A stretch of DNA of 64,000 bases from Castanea sativa (GCF_040712315.1 NC_134024.1:31621055-31685054); one strand, 5' to 3'. Shown: positions 33,440-46,100, counted from the first letter of the stretch. Notes: generated by a model from the sequence alone, not told the origin. Numbers and translations are program-made.

Positions 33440-36034
33440 CTAAGAAGCAGTCATCTCCTCATCACCAGAAGAGTTACCATCCTCATCCTCATCCTCATCA
33501 TCACCGGAGCCATCATCATCATCTTCGTCCTCTGCAGCCTGTGGAGATGGAGAGAAAGAAGCAACGAAGCCACCAAGGCAAGCCTAACATCATGCAATGC
33601 GACCCACATGGGTGGTCACCTTGAAGGAAAAATTCTGGTTTTGTATCTCATACAAAACACATAGCGGAAGCAACAAACAAGGATCTATTTCATTCATGAT
33701 TGATAACGTGCACTATGTAAATTTCAGAATTTAAGAACAAGATGGCATACCTTGGTGTGGAGAAATTCAAAACAAAGATTAGAAGCACTTGGGAACACTT
33801 TTAATCTTTACTCCAATTCCACTTTACGCCCAAGATGTGTGGTCTCTCAATTAGTTTTCAAGGGAGAATGAAAGTGTGTCTCACACTCTCTCACACACCG
33901 TTTCTTATTTTCTTTTTTCACTAAATAAAAATTCTGTATGTTTCTCCCTTTATAACTAACTGATTATCTAATTGGGCTGGCCTATTGGGCCTTTCCAATT
34001 GGGATTTAGTGTGTGGCTTGGAGTGGGACCAAAAGGGACCAATAAGACACTAGCTCCAATGGGCCTTGGGCTTTTCCGTCAACTCTTGACAAGTCCAAAG
34101 TTACCATTAATTATATTTAATACCACTATATAAATATAATTGCACTCTAGCCCTTATTAATAAATTATATCCCAAGACTTTATTATACACGTAACCTCTT
34201 CATAAAATATTTGTAGTAACACAAAGTCATAAATGTAGACTGCCACTTTGTAAATTACATCTTATCCTTGAGTACCCGGTTTAATCCTTTAAAGTTATTC
34301 ATTATATATTTATGAAATCCAATTTCATAAATATATACTTTAGTAATTTCTTACTTAAGTGGTTAGGCCTAACTCTCTGAATAACTGAACCCATTAAACT
34401 TATCTCAAGGGAATATTTTATATCTCCATCAAGAGACTATGAATTCCATCTTGAGAATATATGTTCCATCAACACTAAATGTGGCTGCCCAACATACTGA
34501 GGTTTTGACCGTCACTTCAAATCTCACTCTTGATATATCAAAGCAACCTACACTTCATGATCAGGTCCATTATTCTCTCAGGATTAAGAGTTCATGCAAA
34601 TAGAAGTCGTGAGATTTATTATTCATTTGACAATCATTAGGAGAATAATAAATCTCACAACGGTCCTATACAATATGTTTTAACTCTTAAAACATATCAA
34701 CATATCAACTAGAAGTCTCTACTTCCATGATCAAGACAAATCATCTTAGTTGACACGTTATAGTCTTCACAGATGAAATGCCCAATTTCATCACCGACTA
34801 CGAACTATAAATTCTGAGTTTACAAAGAACTTGTGATCTACATCTTCTGTGACTTTTCACATAAATCACATACAATGCATCTCATGGACTATATGATAAT
34901 GTCTCATATTCATGTTACCATTATTTTAGATAATAATAAAATAACTTTATCAATCACAATATTAAGTCATACATCATGTCATACATAATGTCATGCATAA
35001 TATCATACATAACATCATACAATAGGATTTAAGGGCACTAATCCTAACACACCTGACTCATCTCATTAGTGAGAGTGTCAAGGCGAGCATGCATGCATTG
35101 AAGTTGCGCCATGATCACTTCAAACGTCACACCACCAATGGAAGAAGGAGGTGGATGGAATGGAAAAGGCTGGAGGAGTTGCTGTCTCGGTTCATGGCCG
35201 CTTCAGTCGAAGCTGGGCCCCACTTTGTCTAACGGACGCCATGCTTAAGGCACCTATGAAGGAGAAGTGAACAAACTTGGGATAGGAGACAGAGGAGTGG
35301 CAAATGATCCTCATGATAGCAGAAGGAAAGATAAGCTTATCACGGGTCATCGTATTCTTATAGACATCTATAAGGGAGCGAATGAAATGAGAGGGAAAGT
35401 CAATAGTAAGGTCCTCAATGAAGGACAACAAAAAGCGAGCATGAGGCTCAGTAATCGAAGTATAGTGAGACAAGGGATTGAGAAAAAATGTCATCACCAT
35501 ATTTAGGAACCTCGTACCTTTTACAATGCTAGAGCATGAGGTGTTTTGAAGCTCACCCCATAAAGAAGGTGTCTCACAAAAGAGAGACAACAATTTGTCT
35601 TTGGACACAGTCCTCAAACATGGACATCTAGGGTAATTAGGATGCGAGTCCCTCGAAACATGTAGCACTTCGGAGATAAGCTCTGGAGTAACTACTATAC
35701 GAGTACCTTGAACATAAGTAACAAACTGAGGTACAGAAGAATAAAAACCGTGCATATTGGAGTAGAACTCCTGTATGATAATGGAAGGACAACTCATGGG
35801 TATCTCACAAAGAGATTCCTAACCCCGCTTGTGAATGATAGTCGATAGAGTAGTATTGGAGAAGTCCAATAGGATAACGTGGCGTTCCGAATGAATGCCA
35901 TGTTTGGAGAAGTTCTCCGAGACCTTACGGGCCTTCTCATCACGAAACGTGACATGTGGAGGTGTAGGATCAGAAGATGATACCTTGGAACGAAGAGGGT
36001 TCTGAGACAGAATATTTTTGCACTTGGGTGCCAT
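33440..36034 (-). pseudogene. accessory ORF of copia-N, putative plant transposon protein family
   Basis: The start MAPKCKNILSQNPLRSKVSS is at 36034 and the stop at 33440-33442. The first segment runs in frame to a TAG at 35819, where the next residues ESLCEIPMSC suggest a lost Trp, then continues in the same frame to 35192. The middle part (IIQEFYSNMHGF, GTRIVVTPELISEVLHV, SRDSHPNYPRCPCLRTVSKD) resembles the domain called putative plant transposon protein (Transposase_32 in Pfam, from memory). The C-terminal part has an IMAQLQCMHARLDTLTNEMS coiled segment and then an Asp/Glu-rich tail. A stop and a frameshift precede the coiled part. The solo LTR at 33622-35049 splits the tail. No catalytic function is established. 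Confidence 0.7.
33622..35049 (-). mobile_element. solo LTR nested in the accessory ORF, TSD CACCT
   Basis: Plus-strand ends are TGAAGGAAAA and AATCCTAACA. The perfect 5-bp TSD CACCT lies at 33617-33621 and 35050-35054. It is the same family as 8792-10211, in the opposite orientation. On the ORF's strand the coding sequence reads ...ATGAGTCAGGTG before the insertion and AGGTGACCACCCATGTGGG after it, so removing the LTR and one TSD copy joins the ORF in frame. Confidence 0.95.
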
Positions 36035-36169
36035 GCGTAGACTACCCGAGAGAGAGAGGGAGACAGACAGAAAAACACCATCAACATAGAGTACCAGAAA
36101 AAGGAAATGAAAAAATACACATGCATGAACAATGCATGAGCTTGTGACGTGTAACAAAAATGCATCATG

Positions 36170-37905
36170 GGCTCAGCTCAATCTAATCCTACTAGCACAC
36201 AAGATTCGAACATAGAAACACACATCTATAATGCATGAAATATTGTGAAAATGAAAATGTAGTGCAATGCATGAGCATACAACATCATATAAGAAAAGCC
36301 CAACCCAAAAATTTTATGAAAAACTCATCAATTTTCAAAAACCCAAAAAAAAATACACAAAAATCCAAAACCTAGGTCTAAATGCATGAAATGCATGAAG
36401 AATGAAGGATTAAGGAAGCTTACTAGAGGGAAAAAGCAAGGATTAGGCCGAAATCCAAGAGGGTTTGAGGTTTAGAGTGAAAAGAGAGAGTTTAGGAGGT
36501 GAAAAGACAGTTTTTGTTGAGAGAGAACTAGAGAAATGAGATCAGATTTTGCACTGGATCTATTTAAAGAAAATGTGTCTCGATGGATCGAGGATCTATC
36601 AAGATTCTGTCGAGCATTAAGTCTCGACAGATAAATCTGTCGAGGTGCTATTGGGAATTTGTCGATGGCAAAAGTACCTCAATGGATCGAACAGTTGTTG
36701 ATAATCTATCGGCCAAACAAAAAATTTCTCAATGGGTATCTATCGAGAAGCTATCGAGACAAATTCTAAAAAGCTTGATGGATTAAAAAAGCGATAGAAT
36801 CTGTCGAGAAAAGAAGTCCAAATCTGTTGAGATCTGTCGAGAAGCTGTCGAGCTTGATAAAAATAGATTTTTCAAAGAGGAGAAAAACACAGAATTGAAT
36901 GCAATCAAGCAAGCTACTCAACATAGATCCAATCAACATTTTAAACTTTCAAAAATACCTTTTAACAAGAAAAATGTAAAGCATTTAAGATCCAAATAAA
37001 CAAATACACACTAAACAAGTCTAACTAATTTTATATTTCAAAAACACGTCAAGATAGTTTAGTGAGCATACATTAACACATGTATTCCTTGTGATGACCA
37101 AATCACATTGTACCTGCATCAAAAGTAGCAAAGAATTTTGCGTGTTGTGTGTGAAAACATCACAAGATTACATAAGTGTCTCATGTTATGATGATTTGAG
37201 ATATGAGAAAATAAATTTAACTAACACACAATCATAACTGCTTGATGAGGACTATCACCTTCGAGGTACATCCTATAACTCCTACGTCTTCTAGAAACAC
37301 GCTTGCAATCATATTTAAAAGCATTTTGATTATTTTGATTTTGATTTTCTTTGCATATTTTTTCATTTGAGCATATCATGCATGGGCATATATACAGAGA
37401 GAGAAGAAATACCCAATTATGTTAAGCCAACAACATCACAATTTTGCTATGCTGAAGCATACAGATGTTATTACATGTTTAACAATCTTTAGTGGTGAGA
37501 TGGTTATTTATGCATTTCTCTTAGGATTTTCTAGTCCTTTCCGTCAAAAAGAGTGATATGAGTGTTAAGTATAAGAGATTACTTAATCATACTCATTACA
37601 AACACGAGCCACAAAGCTCAATTGCTTAGTTGTGCAATAAAATGCTCATGTAAGCTACAAAGATACAAAGTTTAGAAAACTTTGTTCCAATGGCCATCTA
37701 AGGTACACAAGTACCAATGAACACAAAACAAACATTGTTTTTGTATTTTTTTTTATGAAAAATAAAATAAAGCAAAAACTGAAAACAACCAAACAAAAAC
37801 ATGTTAAAACAAAGCATAGCATAAAACTAGACTGACTCAAAAACAAGAAAGCAAAACATTCAAGTAGTGCATAAACGAAAAGAGAGGGAGAGAAAAAAAG
37901 TGACT
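36170..37905 (-). other. copia-N interval between gag and accessory ORF
   Basis: No pol domain is visible in any frame. The part next to the accessory ORF (36575-36860) holds about ten copies of TCGAGN/TCGACAGA-type words, also found in the LTRs. The rest is AT-rich and non-coding. Confidence 0.6.
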
Positions 37906-37908
37906 AAA

Positions 37909-39794
37909 TCACTTTGAGCCTTTTTCCTTCCACACCTTGGAAGATCCTTTCCATTTGGTGAACCCTTGATCCAGCAGTGAGGGGAAGACTTGAAACCATT
38001 TAAGTTCGAAAGGAACATAAGGGCCTTGAGAAGATCTCTAAAAGGAGAAAGAGAGGATGGAAATTGATTCTGGTTCCAGATGAGATCATACTATTGCTTT
38101 GTTGAATGGCTAACCACTTGTAGCAATTAGGTCAAGTATGTCCGTAGCTCCACAATGATGACAGAGATGCCGCTTCTTTTGTTTAGACTTTTGGTTATTA
38201 CCCTTCTTAGTCCCAGGGTTTTTAGTCTCTTTCTTTTTAAGCTTAGGAGGGTGCTCCTAAGATAGATTTACCTTTGTTTACGTTCTCACTAGCTAAAATA
38301 GTTTTAACATCATTGTTCTCAGAATCAACATTATTAGCAGGTGAAACAAACATAGTAGTACTAGAAGAAGCAATATTAGGAGAAGAGAAATCATACCCTA
38401 AACCGGTTCTATCAGAAGCAGATTTTTGAAAGCTAAGCACCTTATCAAGCTTTGCACTAGAAGTCCTCTCCAATTGAGCTCTAACTTGAAACAGCTCCAC
38501 TTCAAACTTATTGGTCTTTTCAGCCAAGAAATTGTTCTCAAATCACAATGCTCCAATGGTCTGATTAGCTTCATCAACCTTTGTGGAGAGCTCTTCTCGA
38601 TCAAGTTCCATATCACTCAGCTTATTAGTGGCCAATCTATACAGTTTCTCATGCTTTTCAGAGACCTTGTACAACTTTGCATAGTCTGTTTGGATGTCAT
38701 CCTGTATATCCATTTCTCAAACTTAGACTCCACTTAGTCCTCTTCTTCATCTACCTTTTCAACAATCCCCTCAGTAGGATTTACTGTGGCAGTGAAGGCA
38801 TTCAAGATTTCCTCGTCATCATTATTTGAATCATCCTCTGGCTCAGTGTCACTCAAGGTAGTAGCAAAGACTTTGCTTTTCCCAATGGTCTTGAGATAAG
38901 TTGGACATTCTTGTTTCATGTGTCCAAAATCTTGACACCCGAAACACTTTGGTCCGGAGGGAACGGTGTACTGACCACCATCCCTAGCATTCTTCCTGCC
39001 TTTATCTTGGCTCTTGAACTATGAAGAATTGGATTGCTTTCGGTCCTTGTCAAATCCTTTCACATTGGCATTCTTCATAAACTTTTTGAATTGCCTCGTG
39101 ATATAGGATTTCATCTTAGAATCTTCATCATCAGAAAACTCATCGATGTCACTGCTTTTGGCCTTCAGTGCCATGCTCGGTTTCCTAATCCTAGACTAAC
39201 CCAATCATAGGTTTGCAAGTTGCCAACTAACTCTGTCAGAGGAATTTGGTCAATGTCCTTTGGTTCCTCAATGGCTATGATCTTGGCATGGAATCTCTCT
39301 GGAAGAGATCTGAGCACATTTCTAACAATCTTGGGTTCTAGAATGGTTTCCCCAAAATTAAATGCAGAGTTCACTATATCCTTCAGCTTGGCATAGAACT
39401 TATCAAATGGTTCATCTTCATCCATCTTAATCTCTTCAAAGCTTGTGGTAAGCCTTTGAAATTTTGAATTCTTGACAGCCTTAGTTCCTTTATAGGTCGT
39501 CTAGATGATGGTCCATGTTTTCTTAAAAATTTCAGTGGAAAATATCTTCTTGAACTCCTCATTTGTGACCGCATTGAATAAGGCATTCAATGCTCTGCTG
39601 TTGAAGTTTGCCGCTTTGATCTTAGTATCATCCCAATCAGCCGACCCTTCCTTTGGCTTGGTTGAGCCTATCTCCACAGCTTTCCACACTTTCTTATCTA
39701 AAAATTGCAAGAAAGCTCTCATGCATATTTTTCAGTATGCATAGTTAGTGCCATCAAATAAATGAGGGATAATTAATGATTGTCCTCTATCCAT
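37909..39794 (-). pseudogene. copia-N gag (UBN2-type, broken)
   Basis: The start MDRGQSLIIPHLFDGTNYAY is followed by a TGA where the family has Trp (the conserved NYAYW motif), so G-to-A is likely. The capsid-like domain continues with AFLQFLDKKVWKAVEIG, KAANFNSRALNALFNAVTNE, LTTSFEEIKMDEDEPFDKFY and LRSLPERFHAKI. A complete CCHC knuckle CFGCQDFGHMKQEC lies near 38920-38960. A long coiled-coil (38245-38620) and a second, damaged CHHCG knuckle near 38160 follow. Other stops and frameshifts are near 39500, 39170 and 38735. Gag packages element RNA. It is unusually long and ends at 37909 without continuing into pol. Confidence 0.85.
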
Positions 39795-39851
39795 GACAAA
39801 TAGAGGTCAATGGATCACATAGCAAAGATTAACCCCAATCAGAGTGTGTCT

Positions 39852-39863
39852 GCTCTGATACCA
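39852..39863 (-). other. primer-binding site of copia-N (initiator Met tRNA type)
   Basis: On the minus strand TGGTATCAGAGC lies two bases inside the 5' LTR. This is the standard complement of the 3' end of plant initiator tRNA-Met used by copia elements. Confidence 0.9.
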
Positions 39864-39865
39864 CT

Positions 39866-40869
39866 TAATAGACCAAGAATGTATTGACCCCTTAGGTAAA
39901 TTAACCAATTTATTAGCCAAGTGAATTAATTAAGTCAATTTAACATGCAATACGCGTGGTAGCACAAACAAATCATCAAATAACTAAATGTAGCGAAAAT
40001 TAAATTTGACACGGGTGATTTGTTTGTGAATAGGGAAAACCACCAAGGCAAAACCCCACCGGGTGAATTTAAGGTCATCACTCCTGAGAATCCACTATTA
40101 TCAAAACAAGCGGTTATAAGTAAAGGAATCCTAGTACCTTATACTAACCTACAGTTGAACCATTACCCTAATACACAATTGGACTTGTAATGTAGTGACA
40201 GTCTCTCCTTTCAATGCACGGCTCCTAGTACGTGACTAACCAATCGATGCATGGATCCAAGTACGTAACTAACACTCCAACTTGAGAAAAATGTTAGTTG
40301 CAAAGTTTTTTCAGTTCATCCACACGATGAAGATCAAGAAGCTCCTTGGTTACAAAACCCTACGGCGTACAAACGCAGCAGCTTCTTCAAGAGAAAGATG
40401 AACTTGGGCAAATTGTCTCCAGTCACAATTTGAGTAAATAATCACTTTGCATCAAGTTGCATTACCTTTGACGGCTCTTAAAATAATTCTTATATATGTC
40501 TATGGTTGTGAGGAAAGAAACCCTATACAAATAGCTTGGATATGCATAAAAAACAGATATGGAAATCTGAATTCCGTAATTCTCGATAGATAGGTTATCT
40601 GTCGAGCTGTTGTCAAGCATCAAGCTAAAATTCCCTTTTAAACCTCAATAAATGCAGTCTATCAAGATATCTGTTGAGCTTTAAAATACAACACTTCTTC
40701 ACTTATTTCTTGAACAGATTTGCATGGCTTTAACTCTTGACTTGAACAATATGTTGTTTGAAGACTTAAACTATTCTAACTCTATTCAATTACAAGTAAA
40801 ATGCGTTTTGTCAAAGGATTAGCCAATTCTACATGACTTGTTCTAACAAGTTCCACATATGTCCTAACA
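39866..40869 (-). mobile_element. 5' LTR of copia-N
   Basis: It matches 31873-32853 end to end, 1004 bp. Its inner end reads TAATAGACC where the other LTR has TGATAGGCC, so the terminal CA of the element's strand has mutated to TA. The outer end is TGTTAGGACATATGTGG, adjacent to AAAAG. Confidence 0.92.
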
Positions 40870-41007
40870 AAAAGTATTGCAACATTTATCTTGAGTGAGT
40901 CTCTTTAAATAGTAAAAATAGTAAACCTTTTGAAAGTTACATATGAGGCCTATTTGGATTCTAAATAAATAAATAATCACATGCTAACAAGAGCACTAAG
41001 TGGTATT
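40870..41007. other. short host interval between copia-N and element B
   Basis: It contains GAAAGTTACATATGAGGCCT and CACATGCTAACAAGAGCACT, both repeated at about 53510-53585. The latter copy continues without interruption into the sequence found on the far side of element B. Confidence 0.85.
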
Positions 41008-41781
41008 TGTGGGGGATAAAAACTCTTGAATAAACATTTGGGCTTTGAGCCTGATTGGCTAGTACAAGTTTGTTTTTATTAGGGCCTCTAGGCTCACAAG
41101 TCAGTCTGCACTATAAAGGTCCGAGGAGTTGTCCGAGGAGGAATGTCTCCTCGGACAGGCCCAGCAATGACCCTGGGACTTGCTAAACGGGTTAAAGGCA
41201 GAATTTTGAAAAAACTGATGGGTAAGAGGGTGATCTAAGCACCTTTTAGAAGCAAGGATGTGAGAGAAATATCTAAGGAAAAGGCTGCTACCTTCACATT
41301 AAAGACCCTGCATCTACCTCCCTGACTGCATTAATGGGGAAGTGACCTATGAACAGTAGAATTTAGCCTCCCTGCTATTGTTTGAAGACTTCAAGAAGGC
41401 GGTGGATGGGACAAGTATCCAAGGGAAAGATCTGTACGACACGTGGATAAACCAGTGAAGAAGAAGAAGTATATAAGGAGAAGAGAGAGGAAAGAGAGGG
41501 GGATCTGCACCTTCTGCTGAGAAATATAAGAACTAAGGATTGTAAAATTTGGCATAGAAAGAGAATATTTATACAACTCGTCCTCGACTTACGCCCGGGG
41601 AGGTCTCTTTGTCATATTCGTTTATCATTTGCACAGATAGTGGCACTCTAGCCTGTTAATCAAACTTCCAACATCCCGAACCTAGATTTCAAATCCATAC
41701 TCTACAAATTTTATTGTATAAGGCTCATTGGGCCTGAGTCCAACACTTGTTTTTGGGTCCGGGTACAATTATGCACTTACA
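41008..41781 (+). mobile_element. 5' LTR of element B
   Basis: Ends are TGTGGGGGATAAAAAC and TGCACTTACA. A GTATATAAGGAG box near 41468 is the likely promoter. It has 12 bp (GAGTTGTCCGAG) absent from the 3' LTR. Confidence 0.95.
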
Positions 41782-41800
41782 ATTGGCGCCGTCTGTGGGG
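41782..41800 (+). other. primer-binding site of element B
   Basis: ATTGGCGCCGTCTGTGGGG follows the 5' LTR directly. The same TTGGCGCCGTC core follows the 5' LTR of element A. Confidence 0.75.
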
Positions 41801-41829
41801 AAATCTAGAGTTGAAGGAATTGGAACATC

Positions 41830-43134
41830 ATGGCAGGTTTAGGTTCACACCATGCAGAATCTCAGGGATCACAGCCCGAAGATCTTTTTGAGCGTCTTGA
41901 GCGCCGGAGGGATCGAGAGGGAAGTGTTCATACCATATATCCTAGAGCGAGTCATACGCGTGGTGGAGGCAGTGCCACCCATGAGGATGATGCCAGGGCC
42001 ATGCAGAGGGAGATTGACCACCTCAAGAAAAAGCTACGCCGTGTCAGACGAAGGCGGGCTTCACCACTGTCCAATCCTTCTTCAGGGGAATTTCGGGGAA
42101 GCAGTTACAGTTCAAGGTCCAGGACTCCCCCTAGCGAAACCTTCTCTTGCGAAGGGGATGACCTATCAGGCTGTAAGCATAGGAAGCTTCCCTCTAGGGG
42201 CTTGGGGAACGATGCTATGAGCTGAGCGTTACACTAACTCTCCAAACCGCCCTTCTCATGCAGGATTGAGAATGGAGGGCTCCCTAGACGGTTCACCCAG
42301 CCCACCTTCACCATTTATAATGGCCGGACAGACCCGGTGGAACATGTGAGCTACTTTAATCAGAGGATGGCGGTGCATTCTCACAATGAAACCTTGATGT
42401 GCAAAGTCTTTCCTTCTAGCTTGGGACCTATTGCTATGAGATGGTTCAATGGACTAAAGTCGGGGTCTGTCGGTTCGTTCAGGGAACTTACTAGGGCATT
42501 CGTGTCTCGGTTCATTACATGCAACAAAGTTCCTCGACCGTTGGACTCGCTATTATCTATGGCCATGAGGGAGGGTGAGACGTTGAAAGCATACTCCGAC
42601 AGGTATTGGGAGATATTCAACGAGATAAATGGAGATTTTGACGAGGTGGCGATTAATACTTTTAAAGTGGGCCTTCCCACTGATCATGATTTGAGGAAAT
42701 CCTTGACCAAAAAGCCCGTACAGAGTGTATGTTGCCTCATGGACCGTATTGACGAGTACAAAAGGGTTGAGAAAGATCAACAGCAGGGTAAGGGTAAGGC
42801 GAAGGTTATCCCGCAGGAGAGAAGGGATTTTAGGTCGGACAGGTACCACAACAACAAGCCGAGGAGAGATTACTCTAGGCAGTCTGGCTCAGCCACTCCT
42901 CAAGCAGTTAATACTGTATTTCGAGAACTAGTGCACCAACTACTGGAGAAAGTCTGTAAGGAACCCTACTTCAAATGGCCCAGTAAGATGGCAGGGGACC
43001 CTACGAAGCGGAATCAGAATCTTTTTTGCCAGTACCATCAGGATGTGGGTCATACTACCGAGAATTGTCGGACCCTCTGGAACCATCTAGAACAGCTTGT
43101 TAGCGAGGGAAAGTTGAAGCAGCACCTGTACTAA
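41830..43134 (+). pseudogene. element B gag (three stops, frame otherwise intact)
   Basis: The start is MAGLGSHHAESQGSQPEDLF. An Arg/Ser-rich basic N-terminal part with a short coiled segment (about residues 55-75) is followed by TGA at 42223 and TAA at 42235. The capsid domain then runs on in the same frame: FTIYNGRTDPVEHVSYF, VFPSSLGPIAMRWFNGL, FVSRFITCNKVPRPLDSLLS. A zinc-knuckle-like CQYHQDVGHTTENC lies near 43028. TAA at 43132 is probably another Gln codon, since the frame continues into protease. All three stops are explained by single C-to-T changes. Confidence 0.9.
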
Positions 43135-43197
43135 CCTCACGGGCAAGGTAGTCAGTCAGGTTCAAATAATCAGAAGAATAACTCATCTCGGCCGCCC

Positions 43198-46100
43198 TTG
43201 GGAACGATTAATGTCATCTTCGCTGCACCTGGTAGGACCGATTCATGTCCTACTAGGGTGATGGCGGTATCACACTCCCAAGCCGAGGAGTCGGGCTCAA
43301 AGCTGAAGAGAATTAGAGGGACTGTGCCTGTCTTGGGGTTCTGGGAGGAGGATAAGGTTGGGACCATCCAACCCCATGATAACGCCCTAGTGGTCACTTT
43401 GAAGATAGGGGATTACAACGTCAAAAGGGTGATGATCGATCAAGGCAGCGGCGGGGATATTATGTATCCGGACTTATTCAAGGGGCTAAGGTTAAAACTG
43501 GAGGATCTCACTCCTTATGCCTCCCCACTGATAAGCTTCGAAGGGAAGGCTGTCATACCAAAGGGATAGATTCGATTGCCTGTACAGTCTGGCTCAGAAA
43601 CAGCCGAGGTGGATTTTATTGTGGTTGACGCATATTCCCAATACACGGCCATCCTTGCCAGGCCTTGGTTGCACGCTTTGGGTGCTGTCTCCTCAACTTT
43701 GCATGTTAAAGTAAAATTCCCTTTGGGGGGACTTATCGAAGAAATTCTTGGCAGCCAAGCAGTGGCAAGGCAATGCATATCGGCTGCAGTATTGCATCAA
43801 GCCAAATCAGAGTCCTCGGCCTCGGTTGTGAAGGACTTATAGCAATTAACAACTCTGGATGTGCCCGATGCGGTGACAGCAAAGGAAGCCATGTGTGAAG
43901 ATTTGGAGAGGTTTCTAATAGCCAATGATCTCGAGAGGTTCTTTCAAGTGGGGATACGGTTACCACACTAGGAGAAAATGGAACTAGTCAAGTTTTTGAA
44001 AGACAATATAGATGTCTTCGCTTGGGATCCTTATGAGGCTCTAGGGGTTGACCCAAGCTTCATTTGTCATCATTTGAACTTCAACCCTGTTGTTGTTCCT
44101 AGGAGGCAACCACTTCGGCGATCCTCTAGAGAGCATTCCGAGGCTGTCAAAGAAGAGGTGCTTAAGCTTAAAAGGGCTGGTGCTATTAAAGAAGTTTTCT
44201 ACCCAGAATGGTTGGCGCACACAGTCATGGTGAAAAAGAAGAATGGGAGGTGGAGAGTATGCGTGGACTTTACAGACCTAAGCAAAGCTTGCCTAAAGGA
44301 CTCGTTCCTAATGCCACGCATCGATCAGCTTGTGGATGCTACGGTTGGGCATCCTCGGATGACCTTTTTAGATGCCTTCTAGGGTTATCACCAAATTCCA
44401 TTGGCGGCAGGTGATCAGGAGAAGACTGCTTTCATTACTCCAACAGGGAACTATCACTATAAAGTAATGCCGTTCGGGTTGAAAAACGCCAGGGGCTACT
44501 TACCAAAGGATGATGACCAGAATGTTTTAATCGCAACTTGGAAAGACCGTGGAGGTATATGTGGATGATATGGTAGTAAAGAGTAAGGCAGTGCCTATGC
44601 ATGTAAAAGATCTCGACAACACCTTTCAAATACTTAGGAAGTACAAGCTGCGCCTTAATGCCTCAAAGTGTTCTTTTGGGGTGGGTTCCAGAAAGCTTCT
44701 GGGCTACATGGTGACTCATAGAGGGATAGAGGTGAACCCAGCGCAGGTTAGAGCCATCCAAGGCTTACAACCACCTTAGAATCCTAAGGAAGTTCAGAAG
44801 TTGACCAGGATGACCGCCGCTCTCTGCAGGTTTATCTCTCGCTCAGTTGACAGGTGCAGACCTTTTTTCCAACTGTTGAATAAATGGAAAGGATTCCAAT
44901 GGACCGAGGAGTGTGCTTTAGCTTTCGAGCAACTTAAGGAATATCTTTCCCGGCCACCCATTATGTCTCGGGCGGAGGTTGATGAAATCCTGTTTGCATA
45001 CCTAGTTGTGGCCATCCATGCAGTCAGCCTGGTCCTTATAAGGGACGACGGCGGGGTACAGAGACCGGTCTATTATGTCAGCAAATCCTTGAATGAAGCT
45101 GAAATGCGTTATTTGCCTTTAGAGAAGGCAATTCTGGCTGTAGTCCATGCCACGCGGAAGCTTCCTCACTATTTCCAGTCCCACACTGTGGTGGTTTTGA
45201 CCCAACTGCCTCTCAAGTCAGTATTGCGAAGTGCTGACTATTCGGGGAGGGTAGCCAAGTGGGTGACTATTCTGGGAGCTTTTGATATCAAATACATGGC
45301 ACGCACCTCGGTGAAGGGCCAAGTTCTCACGGATCTGGTGGCAGAGTTCGTCGAACCATCATTAGAAGAAACTGCGAAGGAATCACACATGGATGAAAAG
45401 TCAGTTGGCATGATCACGAGCAAAGGACCACCGATTTGGAAAGTGTATGTTGATGGGGCAGCTAACTAAAGGGGGTCTGGGGTTGGACTTGTTTTGGTGT
45501 CCCCTGAGGGAATTGTCTTTGAAAAATCATTGAGATTGGCATTCTCGGCCACTAATAACGAGGCCGAGTACGTAGCGGTCTTAGTTGGTATGAATATGGT
45601 ACGTAGAATGGGGGGAAAGGAAGTTCATATGTTTTCGGATTCTCAGTTCGTTATAGGCCAAGTGACGGGGACCATGGAAGCTAGGAATCCAAGAATGCAA
45701 GAGTACTTGACCTAGGTCAGGTGTTTACAATCCGAGTTTGATTCTTTTATCCTTTCTCACGTTTCTAGAAGTGGAAACACACATGAAGACTCGTTGGCCA
45801 CTTTGGCGACATTCTCGGCTCAATGTTTGCCTAGGATTATCCTTGTTGAAGACTTGCTAGAACCAACTCTGACCACTGCAAGTGCCGTCCGTATCCATCT
45901 GATAAGGCCCGGACCTAGTTGGATCGACCCTGTGATATCTTTTCTAAAAAGCGATATTCTTCCCGAGGACAAGTCTGAAGTAGATAAGATTCATCGAAAA
46001 GCGCCCCGTTTCTGGCTATCCGAGGATCAGAAATTGTATAAACGCTCCTTCTCTGGACCATACTTGTTATGTGTACACCTTGAGTCAACGGAGGCACTTT

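Larger units (their letters stand above)
31873..40869 (-). mobile_element. copia-N: gag-plus-accessory-ORF LTR element without pol, TSD AAAAG
   Basis: Two closely similar LTRs of about 1 kb (31873-32853 and 39866-40869) enclose 7 kb. Perfect AAAAG repeats flank the whole (31868-31872 and 40870-40874). On the minus strand the order is 5' LTR, tRNA-iMet-type primer site, copia gag, about 1.9 kb non-coding leader, an accessory ORF, polypurine tract, 3' LTR. There is no protease, integrase, RT or RNase H. It must have moved with enzymes from another element. A solo LTR (33622-35049) interrupts the accessory ORF. Confidence 0.93.
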
